From Heterotrichella gracilis (taxonomy: Eukaryota; Sar; Xanthophyceae; Tribonematales; Xanthonemataceae): a DNA stretch of 64,000 nucleotides. Position numbers and translations under genes: made by a program. The stretch covers positions 1 to 64,000 of the forward strand of contig JAULBX010018968.1 in assembly GCA_032358255.1 (NCBI GenBank), written 5' to 3'. A model generated the notes under the pieces. The model did not search any database. It saw nothing but the letters and a program-made list of their open reading frames with translations, and was not told the DNA's origin. Below are positions 62,056 through 64,000 of this stretch, one piece after another (positions within the stretch are counted from its first letter, which is position 1; each line of letters opens with the position of its first letter).

Positions 62056-63174
62056 CTATTTTTTTGGTTCAGCTTCTTTGCTTGAATCTGACTCTTTATT
62101 AATTTCCGGTTTTTCTTCTTTAGGCGTTTCAGTCTCCGGAGCTTTTGGTTTATCGCTCTCTTCGGTCTTCTTTTCTTCTTCGTCCTTCTTTTTCTTATTT
62201 CTCAAATTTGTTTTTAAGGTATTGTCAATCTTATTTAATTCTTCCTCGTCTGCATCCTTCACTAATTCGCCTTTTGATTTTTTCTTTTTGAATGGAATAA
62301 AGTAGGTCAATTGAATTTCATGACTACCTGATGAATAGTTGTTTAATGCTGTCACGGTAAAATCATAATCATAGGAAAAAGAAAATTGATCTAACAAGGT
62401 GCAACCAAACATAATGGAAGCTGATGAACTCTGACGGTAGCTAAATCCTAACCAAACTATTTCATTATAGATGGTTCTCAAATGAGCTTCTAACTGATAT
62501 GGTGCAGGACCGTTATTGCGAAGTAGCACCGAAGGTTGAATCACCCATTCTTTTTTCTTGTCTATGGCAATGTTATAACCGGTGTATGAATAATAGTGTG
62601 GGGTATTTTTTCCAATAGAATTTTGCCAACGAATGGTGGAGTTTGGCATTTGCTGTGTACTAAAACCCAAAAAGAAATTTTTGGTGCGAAAATATAATCC
62701 GGCAGAGGCATCAAAGGCAAAAGCACTTAACACATCACCACTTAAATAAGCATCGTCTTTGTCATAAGGATTCGAATCATACACTCGCACTTTGTGTTGA
62801 ATTGCGCCCAAGCCTAATCCAAAATTAATATCGGCCTTTTTATTGATCTTTAAGTGATAAGTATAGGTTCCTCCAAATGTCGTTCTTTGTAACAATCCAA
62901 TTTTATCGGTGGTTACATAACCTCCCACATTCATGTTTGGTTGTTTTTTTAAAGTTCCATAAGCGCTTGCGAGAAAGGATTTTGGCGCTCCGTCGAATCC
63001 AACCCATTGGTTGCGATAACCCAAATTAAGTTCTGTTCCTTGGTGAACACCGGCATAAGCAGGGTTGTAAAGGTACTGATTGAGTAAATAGCTGCTATAC
63101 ACGGTTTGTTGCTGGGCTAAAACAGGTTTCAGGCCAATCATTACTAAAACAACTATGTATCTTCTCAATTTCAT
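62056..63174 (-). CDS. PorP/SprF-family protein with a charged C-terminal tail
   Basis: The 372-residue protein has a signal peptide (YIVVLVMIGLKPVLAQQ). The barrel opens YSSYLLNQYLYNPAYAGVHQ and contains LNLGYRNQWVGFDGAPKSFL, both family signatures; the last strand is HEIQLTYFIPFK. After about residue 295 the family normally ends, but here 77 residues rich in Lys, Glu, Asp and Pro follow (62059-62289). The stop is one base before the ATG of the giant adhesin, so the two are translated together. Confidence 0.92.
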   Translation of the reverse strand: MKLRRYIVVLVMIGLKPVLAQQQTVYSSYLLNQYLYNPAYAGVHQGTELNLGYRNQWVGFDGAPKSFLASAYGTLKKQPNMNVGGYVTTDKIGLLQRTTFGGTYTYHLKINKKADINFGLGLGAIQHKVRVYDSNPYDKDDAYLSGDVLSAFAFDASAGLYFRTKNFFLGFSTQQMPNSTIRWQNSIGKNTPHYYSYTGYNIAIDKKKEWVIQPSVLLRNNGPAPYQLEAHLRTIYNEIVWLGFSYRQSSSASIMFGCTLLDQFSFSYDYDFTVTALNNYSSGSHEIQLTYFIPFKKKKSKGELVKDADEEELNKIDNTLKTNLRNKKKKDEEEKKTEESDKPKAPETETPKEEKPEINKESDSSKEAEPKK

Positions 63175-63216
63175 TCTATTAATCGGTACTCTTACGAGAA
63201 AACCCCTTAAAAGGTT

Positions 63217-64000
63217 CTATTTAATTAACGTTACAGTACCTTTAATTACTGGTGTTTCATCCTTATCATGTAAATTAATCGTGTAAAAATAGGCTCCCAC
63301 AGGTAAAGGATCCCCCTTATAACTGCCATTCCATGCATTGGAGTACCCTACACTTCTAAAGATCTTCATTCCCCAACGGTTAAATATTTCAATTTCGGCT
63401 TCCGGAAAAAAAACATCAATAAAATCCAGTCTCCAAAAATCATTTTTGCCGTCATCATTAGGGGTCACCACATTTGGGATCAGTTTAACAATGTCGGAAA
63501 CAATGGTTGAGATCTTAATTTCAGTGGTATAGGTACTTGGACAGCCAAATTGATCGAATACCGTTTCTGTAACAACATACAAACCATTTTCTTTGTAATA
63601 GGTGCTTGGATTTTTCAAATTACTGATCTCTCCGTTGCCAAAGTCCCAGGTCCATTTTACAGCATACAAAGAGGTGTCTATAAAATCAACCGTTGCCCCC
63701 AAGCCGGGAATTGAATTATTGATGTGAAAAAACTTGGCCACCGGTCGAGGGGTTATATCAACAGATTTAGAAGTAACGGCTCGGCAACCAAAATTGGAGG
63801 TCACGATGTGACTGATACTATAACGTCCTTCACTTGGAAAAATAATAGAAGTATCTTTGGCATTCGAATAACCAAAACCGCCAAAATCCCAGTAATAACC
63901 AGACGAAGGGATACTAGAAGGCACTTCAATAAAAGATTTATCTATAAAATTAATTTGCTGCGCTGATCCGTTGCAGGCTCTGGTAATATCAAAATCAACA
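63217..64000 (-). CDS. T9SS type B adhesin with PKD domains (5' part outside the window)
   Basis: The frame is open to the right edge of the window, so only the last ~260 residues are seen. They hold two PKD domains (SGYYWDFGGFGYSNAKDTSI; VKWTWDFGNGEISNLKNPST) and the type B sorting domain (IPNVVTPNDDGKNDFWRLDF; IFNRWGMKIFRS). The ATG at 63924 is internal. The PorP/SprF gene begins 42 bases downstream, repeating the adhesin-partner layout. Confidence 0.88.
   Translation of the reverse strand, partial: VDFDITRACNGSAQQINFIDKSFIEVPSSIPSSGYYWDFGGFGYSNAKDTSIIFPSEGRYSISHIVTSNFGCRAVTSKSVDITPRPVAKFFHINNSIPGLGATVDFIDTSLYAVKWTWDFGNGEISNLKNPSTYYKENGLYVVTETVFDQFGCPSTYTTEIKISTIVSDIVKLIPNVVTPNDDGKNDFWRLDFIDVFFPEAEIEIFNRWGMKIFRSVGYSNAWNGSYKGDPLPVGAYFYTINLHDKDETPVIKGTVTLIK

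Noticed and set aside
62078-62305. Plus-strand Phe/Ser-rich 75-codon frame
   Set aside because: It is the exact antisense of the Lys/Glu-rich tail of the PorP/SprF gene and arises from its codon bias.

Overview
The window reads as a chromosomal segment of an AT-rich member of the Bacteroidota. The evidence is type IX secretion (T9SS) sorting domains of both type A and type B, PorP/SprF-family and PorQ-like proteins, TAnnTTTG promoter boxes with no clear Shine-Dalgarno sites, WG-repeat proteins, and Bacteroidota families such as DUF4476 and DUF3127. I cannot place it below phylum or class from sequence alone.

Region 1-7550 is an accessory patch anchored on rsmH. The 3' tip of rsmH occurs twice (1234-1282 and 2771-2819, 47/49 identical) and brackets a Fic gene with a dense array of TGGACATAT operator-like sites. 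Just outside lies a 21-nt tRNA 3' end with a tRNA-type terminator, then a tyrosine recombinase and a small HTH-like gene. This is the layout of an attachment site beside an integrative element. Beyond it is a coupled three-gene operon: a beheaded radical SAM/SPASM gene, a histidine phosphatase and a WG-repeat protein. It abuts the leftover signal-peptide start of a secreted-protein gene and a scrap of a T9SS sorting domain.

Region 7551-13862 is mostly housekeeping: serC, a large WG-repeat protein, a small membrane protein, a secreted protein, a Nudix CoA-pyrophosphatase-like enzyme and ribBA. Region 13863-14458 has no gene but holds strong nested hairpins of dispersed-repeat type.

Region 14512-29493 is rich in secreted proteins. 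It has two tandem paralogous Ig-like-repeat adhesins with type A tails, a fur-STAS pair, an SH3-NlpC/P60 peptidase, two more T9SS substrates, and a run of small exported proteins (DUF4476, alpha/beta hydrolase, two lipoproteins).

Region 29516-43649 carries recQ, an LtaS-like membrane sulfatase, a TonB-dependent receptor, a flavin-reductase-like protein, a DUF3127 protein, type I asparaginase, a four-unit array of REP-like hairpins beside an IS200-type Y1 transposase, a cystathionine beta-synthase-like enzyme, and two tandem TPR lipoproteins.

Region 43928-64000 starts with a 979-residue WG-repeat protein. It then becomes a long minus-strand T9SS/gliding block: a SprB-repeat type B adhesin, PorQ, a LytTR response regulator and its LytS-type kinase, a SurA/PpiC foldase, an acylphosphatase, a TPR-PD40-CRD-OmpA (PorE-like) protein, then alternating PorP/SprF and giant type B adhesin genes joined by 0-1 nt gaps. 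The last adhesin runs off the window. The genes suggest an outer-membrane assembly and adhesion module in which each large type B substrate is paired with its own PorP/SprF protein.
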